DNA from: Oerskovia rustica
Lineage (GTDB): Bacteria > Actinomycetota > Actinomycetes > Actinomycetales > Cellulomonadaceae
Assembly: GCF_014836555.1 (NCBI RefSeq)
Contig: NZ_JACSQQ010000010.1
Coordinates: forward strand, 7,245 to 71,244
Length of the DNA: 64,000 nucleotides
Reading direction: 5' to 3'
Position 1 is the stretch's first letter. Each line of letters opens with the position of its first letter. Positions 1-8,686 of the stretch are shown in pieces. The position numbers and the translations under genes are program-made. A model generated the notes under the pieces. That model did no database searches. It was given only the letters and a program-made list of their open reading frames with translations, and was not told the origin of the DNA.

Positions 1-2814
1 CGGGCCCCGGACCCGGTCTGCAGCGGCCCGCACGACCGCGCGAGCTCGCGGCTCGACGGTCGGCGCGGGCGGTGTGGGCGCCCCGTCGGCCACGCCCCCG
101 TCCGCGCCGGTGCCGTCGGCCCCCGGCTCCCCACGCGGCCACTCGGCCTCGTGGACCAGCTCGTCGCGCGGGTTGGTCTCGTCCTTGTCGGGCATGCCGG
201 CCCAGTCGGCCGCGCTGATGATCCCGGCCTCGGCGAGCTCGACGAGGAACGGCGAGGGCGTGCGCGGCTTGGTCGCGTCACGCCACCAGGACCCGGCGAG
301 CAGGAGCTCGGCGCGGGCGCGCGTGAACGCCACGTAGGCGAGGCGACGCTCCTCGTCGACCTGGTGCTCGCCGCTCGCCGCGAGGAACTCCTTGCGACGA
401 CCGTCGAGGTCCTTGGCGTCCTCGGCGACCTCGTGATGGAAGACGGGCAGGTCCTCGGCGTCGCCGCGCAAGGGGTACGGCAGGTTGCCCAGCCCGGTGA
501 ACCAACCGCTGTCGGTCGGCCCCTTGTCGCCCACGGCCGTGTTGGGGAAGATCCCGTCGACCATGCCGGGCACGGCGACGACGTCCCACTCCAGGCCCTT
601 CGAGGCGTGCACCGTGATGATCTGCACCGCGTCGGGGTCGGGCTCGCGCACGGGCAGGTCGAGGCCGCGCTCCTGCGACCCGGCCGTGCCGAGCCACGCG
701 AGGAACGCGCCGAGCGTGGGCAGGTCCGCGGACTGCGAGAACGTCGCAGCGACGTCACGGAACGCGTCGAGGTGCGCGCGGCCCCGGTCGCCGACCTCCT
801 CGCCGTACCCGCCCGCGGCGAGCGTCGCCGCGGTGGTCACCTCGATGTCGAGACCGAGCGCCCGCTCGGCCTGGGTCACGAGCTCCGGGAGCGACAGGTA
901 CGTCTGACCGCGGAGGTCGCGCAGCACCCTGGACAGCGCGACGAGCCGCGAGTGCCCGGCCTCGGTGAGCACGCGGCCGTCCCGCGCGGGGTGCCCCGGG
1001 GCGGGCAGGTCGTCGAGCGCGTCGACGATCGACCGGTGGTCGACGACGTCGCCCTCGACCACGGTGAGCGTCCCGTCCGCGGCGACGCCGGGCAGCTCGG
1101 CGTCGCCCGGCGCGCCCGCACCCGACGGCCCGGCGGGCGCTCCGCCGTCGGGCGGGCCAACGGGAGAGGAGTCGGCAGACGGGCGGCGCGCTGCGTCCCG
1201 GCGCGCCAGGTCCGCCGCCCAGCTGCTCAGCGCGTGCAGGTCCGCCGCGCCCAGGTTGAGGCGCGGCCCCGTGAGGACGCGCATGAGCGAGTCCCCGCGC
1301 GACGGGTCGTGCGCAACCTCGAGGAGTGCCACGAGGTCGACGACCTCCGGGGTCGTGAGCAGGCCACCCAGCCCCACGACCTCGACCGGCAGCCCCTTGG
1401 CGCGCAGCGCGACCTCCATCGCGAGGAACTGCGAGCGCGCGCGGCACAGCACCGCAGCGGTCACGCGTTCCTGGCGGCGCGTGCGCGGACGCCACCGCTC
1501 GGCGACGAAGTCCGCGACCGCCGCGGCCTCCTCCTCGAGCGTCGCCGCGTACACACCGGTCACGACGCCGCGCCCCGCGCCGGGGCGCTCGTCGAGCTGC
1601 GGCACGGGCACGCGCGTAGCTCCCTCGCGCAGCGGCGCCGCCGTGACGTTGGCCGCGGCCAGGACGGCCCGGTCGTTGCGCCACGAGGTGCTGAGGTACT
1701 GCACGTCGGCCGGCGCGCCCGTGCTGCCGGGGCCCGTCGCGCGGAACCGCTCGGGGAACCGCGCCAGGCCCGACGCGCTCGCGCCGCGCCAGCCGTAGAT
1801 CGACTGGTTCGGGTCGCCGACCGCCGTGACCGGGTGCCCGCCGAACAGCGCGCACAGGAGCTCGACCTGCGCGTAGGACGTGTCCTGGTACTCGTCGAGC
1901 AGCACGACGCCGTACCGGGCCCGCTCCCCCGCGCCCACCGCGGGCACGGTCCGGGCGAGTCGGGCCGCGATCGCGACCTGGTCCCCGAAGTCGAGCGAGT
2001 CGGACGTCCGCTTGCGCTCCTGATAGGTCTCGACGACGTCGAGCAGCCGGTGGCGTTCCCCGAGCGAGCCGAGGAGCCTCTTGACCTCGGCGTAGTGCTC
2101 GGTGCGCCTGCCGCCGAGCGGCGTCGCCAGGATCGTGTCGACGATGCCCGTGATGCCCGCGCGGGCCTCGTCCGGGCTCAGCAGGTGCTCGCTCAGCGCC
2201 CCGGACAGCGACAGGACCGCGCCGACGACCGTCGAGAACGCGGCGTCGGTCTGGAGGTCGCCGGCCCAGCTCTCGACGACCTCCGCCGCGAGCTGCCACT
2301 GGCTGGCCTCCGAGAGCAGCCGGGCGCCCGGCTCGATGCCGATGCGCAGCGCGTGGTCCCCCACGAGCGAGGCCGCGTACGAGTTGTAGGTCGAGATCGC
2401 GGGCCGGTCCAGCATCGACAGCGCCGCACCGTCCTTGCCCAGGGCACGGTCGAGCTGCACGAGGCGCGACTGCACGCGCTCGGCGAGCTCGCCCGCCGCC
2501 TTGCGCGTGAACGTCAGGCCGAGCACGGCCTCCTTGGCGACCCACTCGTTCGCGATGAGCCACACGACGCGCGCGGCCATGGTCTCAGTCTTGCCCGACC
2601 CGGCCCCGGCCACCACGAGCATCGGCGCCAGGGGCGCCTCGATCACGGCGACCTGCTCGTCGGTGGGCCGCGGACGCCCCAGCATCTCCGCGATGCGCAC
2701 GGCCGAGAACCGCGGCTCGGGCAGCTCCCGCGTGCCCGCCGCCGCGCCGCCGGCCCCGGCCGGGAGACCGACCACCCCGAGGTCGACGTCGTCGAACAGC
2801 GACTCGGCGCTCAT
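1..2814 (-). CDS. adnB: AdnB-like UvrD/RecB-family DNA helicase (3' end outside the window)
   Basis: Superfamily 1A helicase, probably one subunit of the AdnAB helicase-nuclease that resects double-strand breaks in actinobacteria. The start is an ATG at 2814 whose last bases overlap the stop of the upstream adnA-like gene (ATGA), so the two are translationally coupled. The reading frame is open to the left window edge: 938 codons are visible and the C-terminus is missing. The Walker A motif GAGSGKT lies at about residues 70-76, followed by the LTFTRKAA motif, the Walker B-like motif LLDEYQDT and the motifs GDPNQSIYGWRGA and VHASKGLEWD. The C-terminal nuclease domain expected for AdnB would lie outside the window. 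The helicase call is certain; the AdnB name rests on pairing with the neighbour. Confidence 0.85.
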   Translation of the reverse strand, partial: MSAESLFDDVDLGVVGLPAGAGGAAAGTRELPEPRFSAVRIAEMLGRPRPTDEQVAVIEAPLAPMLVVAGAGSGKTETMAARVVWLIANEWVAKEAVLGLTFTRKAAGELAERVQSRLVQLDRALGKDGAALSMLDRPAISTYNSYAASLVGDHALRIGIEPGARLLSEASQWQLAAEVVESWAGDLQTDAAFSTVVGAVLSLSGALSEHLLSPDEARAGITGIVDTILATPLGGRRTEHYAEVKRLLGSLGERHRLLDVVETYQERKRTSDSLDFGDQVAIAARLARTVPAVGAGERARYGVVLLDEYQDTSYAQVELLCALFGGHPVTAVGDPNQSIYGWRGASASGLARFPERFRATGPGSTGAPADVQYLSTSWRNDRAVLAAANVTAAPLREGATRVPVPQLDERPGAGRGVVTGVYAATLEEEAAAVADFVAERWRPRTRRQERVTAAVLCRARSQFLAMEVALRAKGLPVEVVGLGGLLTTPEVVDLVALLEVAHDPSRGDSLMRVLTGPRLNLGAADLHALSSWAADLARRDAARRPSADSSPVGPPDGGAPAGPSGAGAPGDAELPGVAADGTLTVVEGDVVDHRSIVDALDDLPAPGHPARDGRVLTEAGHSRLVALSRVLRDLRGQTYLSLPELVTQAERALGLDIEVTTAATLAAGGYGEEVGDRGRAHLDAFRDVAATFSQSADLPTLGAFLAWLGTAGSQERGLDLPVREPDPDAVQIITVHASKGLEWDVVAVPGMVDGIFPNTAVGDKGPTDSGWFTGLGNLPYPLRGDAEDLPVFHHEVAEDAKDLDGRRKEFLAASGEHQVDEERRLAYVAFTRARAELLLAGSWWRDATKPRTPSPFLVELAEAGIISAADWAGMPDKDETNPRDELVHEAEWPRGEPGADGTGADGGVADGAPTPPAPTVEPRARAVVRAAADRVRGP

Positions 2815-5800
2815 GCGATCACCTGGCGGCCTTCCGTCATGAGGGGGCAGGAGCGGCGCACGGGGCACACCGAGCACAGCTTGTTCTCGCGGGCCGTGAA
2901 CACCGAGTCGGCCATGGTGTCCGCGACGTCCTCGACGAGCTCGCGCGCCCAGCTCGACCCGTCGGGCTCGGGCTCCAGCGCGGGCTGCGTCCGCAGGCCC
3001 GCGTCCTTGCCGTCACCCACGAACACGAGCTGAGCGCCCGCGCTCCGGGTGCCTTCGGGCAGGTCGAGCACCCCGCCCTCGACCGCGAGCTGGTAGGTGC
3101 CGAGCTGGGGGTTCGTCACGGCCTCCGTGACCGACGGCTTGGTCTTGCCCGTCTTGAGGTCCGCGACGCGCACCGCGCCGTCCCCGGCGTCCTCGACCCG
3201 GTCGATGACCCCGCGCAGCACGGCCCGACCGATCTCGAGCTCGAACGGCGCCTCGACGAGCAGCGGCTCGCCCGAGGACTGCAGGTACCCCGCGAGCCGG
3301 CCGATCATGTCCTCGGCCTTGTGGCGCGTCTGGGTCGCGGGCCAGCCCGGCGTGAGCGCGAGCTCGGGCCAGCGGCGGTCCAGCTCAGCAGCGAGCTCCG
3401 AGCGCGTCCCGCGCGGCGCTTCCTGGGCGATCGAGTGCACCAGGTTGCCCAGCGACTGCGCGGTCGCGTCGGGAGCCGTGCCGCCCGCGCTCTCGACCGC
3501 CCAGCGCAGCGCGCACCGGCTCACCGACTCGACCTTGGACGGCGAGATCAGGACGGTGTCCTCGGAACCCCACAGGGGCTCGGTGCTCGAGACCGGGTTC
3601 ACGCCGTACCAGGACTCGGGCCGGGCCTCGCCGACGCCTGCGAGCGCCAGGTCGGCCAACAGCTCGGCGAGGGCATCGGCGCGCTCGGGGTCCGGGACGT
3701 CCGTCCGGTCCCGTCGCCCCCCCCGCGCGGCCCGGCGCCCGGCGGCCGACGACGTCACGGGCACCTCCCGCACGACCTGCTCGACGAGCAGGCTGCGGGC
3801 CGAGGCGACGAGCCCGCGCAGGTCGAGCGGCTGCCCCACCTCGACGCGACGCGGGTCGCGCTCCTCGTCGGGTGCCACCGGTCCGTCGCCGTCGTCCGGC
3901 GTCCCGCTCGCGGTGGGCGCGTCGTCGTCGGGTCCGGCGGGCGGGCACACGAGGTCGACGAACGGCGAGGGGACCTCGTCGACGTCGCTCACGGCCGTCA
4001 CGAGCAGGCGCCGCGTCGCGCGCGAGGTCGCGACCGCGAAGGACCGCAGCTCGTCGGTGAGGACGGTCCGCCGGGCGTCCGGCCCCAGGCCGTGCGCGTC
4101 CTGCGAGCGCCCCGCGAGGAGCTCGACGAGCGCCTCCGAGCCGAGCAGCGAGTCGCGCAGCCGCAGGTCCGGCCACACGCCGTCCTGGACCCCGGCCACG
4201 ACCACGACGTCCCACTCGCGTCCGGCCGCGCCCGCCGGCGTGAGGGCGGCGACCGAGTCCGTGCCCGTGGCGCGGGCCGCGAGCGAGTCGGCGGGCAGGT
4301 CCTGGGACTCGAGATACTCCACGAACGCCGACGGCGGAGCCCCCGGCATGCGGTCGACGAAGGTCTCCGCGGCGCGGAAGAGCGCGAGGACCGCGTCGAG
4401 GTCGCGGTCGGCACGGGCACCGACGGCCCCTCCGCCCAGGGCTGCGTCGCGCCACCGGTCCGACAGGCCGGTCGCGCTCCAGATCGCCCAGAGCACGGTC
4501 TGCGCGGTCGCGTCGGGGGCGCGGGTGGACTCGCGTCCGGCGGCGATCACCCGGGCCACGGACACGGCGCCGCGCCGCACGCTCGTGGGCAGCGTCGCGG
4601 CACGCGACTCGTCGAGCAGGACCTCGACGAGGAGCGCGTCCGAGGTGCGCCCGCCGCCCGAGCCGAGCTCCTCGGCGCGCAACGCCCGGCGCAGCCGTCG
4701 CAGCGCGACCACGTCGAGGCCTCCCACGGGGGAGGTCACGAGCGCGGCCGCCGTCACGGGGTCCAGCTCGTCGAAGCCCGACGGGTCGTCCGACGCGGCG
4801 GGCTCGCGCTCGATCAGCGTCTCGGCGGGATCGCCCACGTCGCGGGTCACGGCGTCGTCGATCCCGGCCGCGCCGCGCACGCCGTCCAGACCCCGCGAGT
4901 ACCCGGCCGGGGGCAGACCGACCGCGACGCGCATGATCGCGAGCAGCGGCGTGACCGCGGGCTCCTCGCGCAGCGGCACGTCCGAGCCGAGGATGCCGAC
5001 GGGCACCGAGGCCGCGACGAGCGCGCGGCGCAGCGTCGCGAGCTGGGCCCCGGCGCGGCAGACCACGGCCATGCGCCCCCAGGGGGTGCCGTGCAGCAGG
5101 TGCTCGGCGCGCAGCTCGCGGGCCACGTACGCGGCCTCCTCCGCGCCGCTGCCGAGCAGCGCGACCGAGGCGCCGCGCGGCGGTCCGTCCTCCGGGACGT
5201 GGACAGGCGACGCCGCCGCCCCGCGGTGGACCGCGCCCGCGACCGTGCCGATCTGGGTCGTCACGGTCCGCGTGACCGCGCGGAGGTCGCCCTCCTGCCG
5301 CCAGGCGGTGCCGAGGACCTCGACCCGCGCGTCGAACTCGCCCGTCGCGGCACGCCGTCGCACGGGCGCCGCCGCCCGCCCGACCAGGGCAGGGCTCGCA
5401 CCGCGGAAGGTCTGGACGGCCGTGTCCGGGTCCGCGAGCAGGACGAGGCGGGCGCCGTCGTCGTGCACCACGCGCAGGAAGCGCGCCGTCGCGATCGTGG
5501 CCTCCTGGTAGTCGTCGACCACGACCAGGTCCCACCCGGGTCGGGGCGCGCCCGTGACCTCGTCCTCCCAGGCGAGCAGGGCCTCGGCGGCCTCGTCGAC
5601 CACGACCGCCGGGTCGTAGCGCGAGCCCAGGTCCGGGGTCCCGACCCGCAGCGCCGTCACGTCGAGGTACTCCTGGTAGACCTGCGCTGCGGTCCGCCAC
5701 TCGGGGCGGTCGTGCTGCGCGCCCAGGTCGTCGAGGTCCGCGGGGGTCAGGCCGCGCTCGGCCGCACGCATCAGGAGGTCACGCAGCTCCTGGCGCAGGC

Positions 5801-6293
5801 CGCGCAGGGCCAGCACCTCCTCCGGCAGTCCGTCCGGCAGGCGCAGCGGCACGCCCTCGCCGTCGAGGTGACCCGCGAGCAGCTCGGCGAGGAGGAGGTC
5901 CTGCTCGGGGCCGGAGATGAGGGTGGGCGGCGGCTCACCGGTCGCCGCGGCCCGTGCCCGCAGGACCGCGAACGCGGCGGCGGCGGCCGTGCGGACCATG
6001 GGGGCGCTCACCGTGCGGTCCGCGCGCGCCGACAACCTGTCGCGCACCTCCGCCGCGGACCGCCTCGATGCCGCGACCACCAGGATCCGGGCCGGGTCCA
6101 CGCCCTCGCTCAGCGCCTGTGCGGCCACCTCGATGGCGACGGTCGTCTTGCCCGTCCCGGGGGCCCCGACGACGAGCGTCGCAGGCTCCGTGCGCGCCGC
6201 GTCGAGCGCGGCCCGCTGGGTCTCGTCGAGCCGGACGGGGCCCGCGGAGGCGGTGTCCGGCAGGACGAGGCGGAGGTCGGGAAGGTGCAGCAC
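2811..6293 (-). CDS. adnA: AdnA-like helicase-nuclease with C-terminal PD-(D/E)XK Fe-S nuclease
   Basis: A 1160-residue protein with an N-terminal UvrD-like ATPase (Walker A GAPGTGKT near residue 43, VVDDYQEAT as Walker B) and a C-terminal RecB/AddB-type nuclease. The nuclease shows a GVIDRVED segment, a VADLKTGK active-site strand and an LGTYQLA (QxxxY-like) helix. Four cysteines can form the [4Fe-4S] cluster typical of this nuclease class: one near residue 927 (SRCALRW) and three at about 1140, 1143 and 1149 (CSVCPVRRSC). This fits AdnA, the partner of AdnB in mycobacterial end resection. Start is a GTG; 64 bases separate it from the DUF3152 gene upstream on the same strand. The aberrant DEAD-like box (VVDDY) is seen; a weak ATPase role for this subunit is known for AdnA but only inferred here. 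Confidence 0.85.
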   Translation of the reverse strand: MLHLPDLRLVLPDTASAGPVRLDETQRAALDAARTEPATLVVGAPGTGKTTVAIEVAAQALSEGVDPARILVVAASRRSAAEVRDRLSARADRTVSAPMVRTAAAAAFAVLRARAAATGEPPPTLISGPEQDLLLAELLAGHLDGEGVPLRLPDGLPEEVLALRGLRQELRDLLMRAAERGLTPADLDDLGAQHDRPEWRTAAQVYQEYLDVTALRVGTPDLGSRYDPAVVVDEAAEALLAWEDEVTGAPRPGWDLVVVDDYQEATIATARFLRVVHDDGARLVLLADPDTAVQTFRGASPALVGRAAAPVRRRAATGEFDARVEVLGTAWRQEGDLRAVTRTVTTQIGTVAGAVHRGAAASPVHVPEDGPPRGASVALLGSGAEEAAYVARELRAEHLLHGTPWGRMAVVCRAGAQLATLRRALVAASVPVGILGSDVPLREEPAVTPLLAIMRVAVGLPPAGYSRGLDGVRGAAGIDDAVTRDVGDPAETLIEREPAASDDPSGFDELDPVTAAALVTSPVGGLDVVALRRLRRALRAEELGSGGGRTSDALLVEVLLDESRAATLPTSVRRGAVSVARVIAAGRESTRAPDATAQTVLWAIWSATGLSDRWRDAALGGGAVGARADRDLDAVLALFRAAETFVDRMPGAPPSAFVEYLESQDLPADSLAARATGTDSVAALTPAGAAGREWDVVVVAGVQDGVWPDLRLRDSLLGSEALVELLAGRSQDAHGLGPDARRTVLTDELRSFAVATSRATRRLLVTAVSDVDEVPSPFVDLVCPPAGPDDDAPTASGTPDDGDGPVAPDEERDPRRVEVGQPLDLRGLVASARSLLVEQVVREVPVTSSAAGRRAARGGRRDRTDVPDPERADALAELLADLALAGVGEARPESWYGVNPVSSTEPLWGSEDTVLISPSKVESVSRCALRWAVESAGGTAPDATAQSLGNLVHSIAQEAPRGTRSELAAELDRRWPELALTPGWPATQTRHKAEDMIGRLAGYLQSSGEPLLVEAPFELEIGRAVLRGVIDRVEDAGDGAVRVADLKTGKTKPSVTEAVTNPQLGTYQLAVEGGVLDLPEGTRSAGAQLVFVGDGKDAGLRTQPALEPEPDGSSWARELVEDVADTMADSVFTARENKLCSVCPVRRSCPLMTEGRQVIA

Positions 6294-6357
6294 CCGAAGA
6301 TCTCATCACGAGGCACCCACATCGCCGGGTCACCACGGCCACCCGGCACGGGCACCG

Positions 6358-7407
6358 CTAGAGCGTCGGCCACCCGTTCGGCAGGCAGCCCTCGGTCGAC
6401 ATGGACTGCTGGACCATGACGGGGGCGAGCGCACCCGGCGCCGGGCAGCTGACATGCCGGTGCCCCAGCACGTGCCCGACCTCGTGGTTCACCAGGTACT
6501 GCCGGTACAGCGGCAGGTCCTGCCCGAAGTCCGCGGCACCGTTCACCCAGCGGGAGAAGTTGAGGATCGCGGCGCCCGTCGTCCCGCACGAGTACTCGCC
6601 GATCGTCTTGAGCGGGGCGCACAGCCGGTCGGTCGTGGCCGGGCTCGCGAGGACCACGCGGATGTCCGCGTCGCCCCCGGTCCGTGCGAACGTCACGCCG
6701 TCCACCGCGCTCCAGCCCCGCGGGTCGTTGAGCGTCGTGAGCACGGCGGCCGCGAACGTCTCGCCGTCCACGGGCAGCCCCTGCTCGACCTCGACGCGCA
6801 CGCGCTTGACGGTCCCCGCCCCGGGGGCGGGCACCTCGGCCGGCACGACCACCAGCGCCCCGCCGAGGTCCGGCACGACCTCCCTGCCGACCAGCCCCGA
6901 CCCCTCCTCGACGACCCGCTCGAGAGGCAGCGGCAGCGCCCCCGGGCCGTCGAGACCGAGCTGCGGGTCGCGCACGGAGCGGCTCGCGGTGTCCTCCGAG
7001 CGCACGTCCGTCGCACCGTCCGTGCCGGCGGTCCCGCTCGCCGCGGCGCCGGCCGTCGCCTCGGGCGCAGCCCCCTCCTGCCCGACGGCGTCGCCCCCCG
7101 GGCCGTCCGTCGCACCGGAGGCCGCAGGCACCACGGGACCCGCGGGGGCGCCGGGGACCAGCGACCCCACCCCCAGGACGCCGGCCCCGAGCCCGCCCAG
7201 GACCCCGACCACGACGAACGCTGCCGCCGGACCGCGCCGCATCCCGCGCCGACGGGCGTCCCCGAGCCGTGCCCGGGTGCGCGCCCCACGCGGCGTGCGC
7301 GGCGCCGTCGGGCCCGGGAAAGGGGCCTGACCTGGGACTTCACCCTCCACCGGACGATCCCCCAGGGGTCCCCTCCAACCGTCGACGGGCGCTCCTGGTG
7401 CATTCAC
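6358..7407 (-). CDS. DUF3152 membrane-anchored metallopeptidase-like protein
   Basis: A 349-residue protein with a short cytoplasmic arginine-rich head, one membrane segment at about residues 63-84 (AAAFVVVGVLGGLGAGVLGV), a low-complexity Ala/Gly/Thr linker and a C-terminal extracellular domain. That domain contains HEVGHVLGHRH at residues 308-318, the zinc motif HExxHxxGxxH of metzincin-type peptidases, and several cysteines likely to form disulfides. The family is annotated as DUF3152 in actinobacteria; protease activity is inferred from the motif and I know of no substrate. A GTG start at 7407 is chosen because a weak -10 element (GATCAT) lies six bases before it. It is followed on the same strand by the adnA-like gene. 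Confidence 0.8.
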   Translation of the reverse strand: MNAPGAPVDGWRGPLGDRPVEGEVPGQAPFPGPTAPRTPRGARTRARLGDARRRGMRRGPAAAFVVVGVLGGLGAGVLGVGSLVPGAPAGPVVPAASGATDGPGGDAVGQEGAAPEATAGAAASGTAGTDGATDVRSEDTASRSVRDPQLGLDGPGALPLPLERVVEEGSGLVGREVVPDLGGALVVVPAEVPAPGAGTVKRVRVEVEQGLPVDGETFAAAVLTTLNDPRGWSAVDGVTFARTGGDADIRVVLASPATTDRLCAPLKTIGEYSCGTTGAAILNFSRWVNGAADFGQDLPLYRQYLVNHEVGHVLGHRHVSCPAPGALAPVMVQQSMSTEGCLPNGWPTL

Positions 7408-7464
7408 GTGTCCATGATCTCATCGCCCGCCGCACCACCTCTGCGCTGCCCGTACTATCGCGGC

Positions 7465-8148
7465 ATGTCGGGGGTCGCAGAGAAGCAGAGAATGCCCGGT
7501 TCCGTCCGCGCACGCATGCCCAAGGACGAACGGCGCGTGCAGCTGCTCACCATCGCCGAACGCCTGTTCTCCGACCACGGCTACCACCACATCACGATGG
7601 ACGACATCGCCGACGGCGCCGGGGTCAGCAAGCCCGTCCTCTACCGGCACTTCCCGTCCAAGCTCGACCTGTACCTCGCGCTCGTCGACCAGCAGGGCGT
7701 GGCCCTCGTGGACTCGGTCCGCACCGTCCTCGCGCCGTTCCGGTCCGCGCCACCGGGCACCTCCCCCGCCGACGTCGACGCCCTCGCCGTGGACGGGCTC
7801 GCCGTGATCGAAGCCATCGTGCGGGCGTACGTCGACTACGCGAGGACCGCCGGGCCCTCCGCAGGCCTCCTGTTCGAGTCCGACGTCATGCGCGACCCCG
7901 GCGTCCGGGCCCGCGTGCTCGAGCCGGACGAGGTCAACGCCCGCGAGTTCGCCCTCGTCCTCGGGCGACTGACGTCCCTCACCGAGCACGAGGCGCTCGT
8001 CGTGGCCCGCACCTGCACCGCGATCGCGCGCAACGCCGCGGGCGAGGCAGCACGCGCCGGCACCGACGTGACGAGCGAGGAGCTCACGCGCCTCGTGCCC
8101 GCGCTCGCGTGGCGCGGGGTCCACGGGATGCTCCGCCGCGACCGCTGA
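7465..8148 (+). CDS. TetR/AcrR-family transcriptional regulator
   Basis: A 227-residue one-component regulator. The N-terminal helix-turn-helix is clear at about residues 24-70 (IAERLFSDHGYHHITMDDIADGAGVSKPVLYRHFPSK in two blocks), followed by an all-helical ligand domain of typical length. The ATG at 7465 is chosen because a consensus -10 hexamer TACTAT (7453-7458) ends exactly six bases before it, which predicts a leaderless mRNA; there is no Shine-Dalgarno sequence. It is divergent from the DUF3152 gene (58 bases between starts). Ligand and targets are unknown; the conserved position next to DUF3107 and the helicases is typical of actinobacteria. Confidence 0.9.
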   Translation: MSGVAEKQRMPGSVRARMPKDERRVQLLTIAERLFSDHGYHHITMDDIADGAGVSKPVLYRHFPSKLDLYLALVDQQGVALVDSVRTVLAPFRSAPPGTSPADVDALAVDGLAVIEAIVRAYVDYARTAGPSAGLLFESDVMRDPGVRARVLEPDEVNAREFALVLGRLTSLTEHEALVVARTCTAIARNAAGEAARAGTDVTSEELTRLVPALAWRGVHGMLRRDR

Positions 8149-8284
8149 CACCGGCCCGGCCGCTCACCCGTCGCCACCAGCGCGGGGGCGTCCGAGACGT
8201 CCGGGAATCTCGTTAGTATCGGAGGAGTTGTCGACCAGTAGCCGGCGGGATCACCCGCGGGCGACGCTCGCGAAGGAGAATCAC

Positions 8285-8509
8285 GTGGAAGTCACCATCG
8301 GTGTGCAGAACTTGGCCCGCGAGCTCGTGATCGAGACGGAGGAGACCACCGAGGCCGTGGCCGCCGCCGTCTCCGCCGCTCTGGCCGGCGGTCCGGCCCT
8401 CGAGCTGCTCGACTCGCGCGGACGCCGCGTCATCGTCCCGACGGCGTCGATCGGCTACGTCGAGATCGGCACCGAGGAGCAGCGTCGGGTGGGCTTCGGC
8501 TCGCTCTGA
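8285..8509 (+). CDS. DUF3107 small conserved actinobacterial protein
   Basis: A 74-residue acidic protein of the DUF3107 family, recognised by its opening strand-helix pattern (VTIGVQNLARELVIETEET) and the ending YVEIG...RRVGFG. Function is not known to me. GTG 8285 is the start: an AAGGAG ribosome binding site ends six bases upstream (8273-8278), and the family begins with this residue; an ATG 57 bases earlier would add residues without coding character. A TAGTAT hexamer at 8214-8219 is a possible -10 box. A long GC hairpin follows directly, so the gene is probably a single-gene unit. Confidence 0.88.
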   Translation: MEVTIGVQNLARELVIETEETTEAVAAAVSAALAGGPALELLDSRGRRVIVPTASIGYVEIGTEEQRRVGFGSL

Positions 8510-8532
8510 CTCGCGTCCGACGCGCGCAGCGC

Positions 8533-8577
8533 ACGAGAGCGGGGCCCTGGCTGACTCAGCCGGGGCCCCGCTCTCGT
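8533..8577. terminator. Bidirectional GC-hairpin terminator
   Basis: Perfect 15-bp stem (8533-8547 with 8563-8577) whose loop is itself a 6-bp stem (8549-8554 with 8556-8561). It lies between two convergent genes and has no long T tract, as is usual for terminators in this window. Confidence 0.85.
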
Positions 8578-8588
8578 CGTCTCGGTGC

Positions 8589-8686
8589 GCTCAGGCCGCG
8601 AGGCCGTACCAGACCGCTCAGGCCGCGAGGCCGTACCAGACCGCTCAGGCCGCGAGGCCGTACCAGACCGCTCAGGCCGCGAGGCC
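8589..8686. repeat. 27-bp tandem repeat, three copies plus 17 bp, containing in-frame stop codons
   Basis: Three identical 27-bp units (8589-8615, 8616-8642, 8643-8669) and a 17-base partial copy (8670-8686). The partial copy is the true 3' end of the ferritin-like gene on the minus strand; the full copies lie just beyond its stop. Because 27 is divisible by three, every copy carries a TGA in the frame of that gene (8672-8674, 8645-8647, 8618-8620, 8591-8593). Each unit also holds GGCC-GCGA-GGCC, a small stem with a GNRA-type loop. Confidence 0.95.

Noticed and set aside
151-3033. Plus-strand 960-codon frame over the adnB-like gene
   Set aside because: Arg/Ala/Val-rich shadow with no domain; the opposite strand shows all UvrD helicase motifs.
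8589-8686. Tandem repeat as a CRISPR array
   Set aside because: Units are contiguous with no unique spacers, and no cas genes are present.
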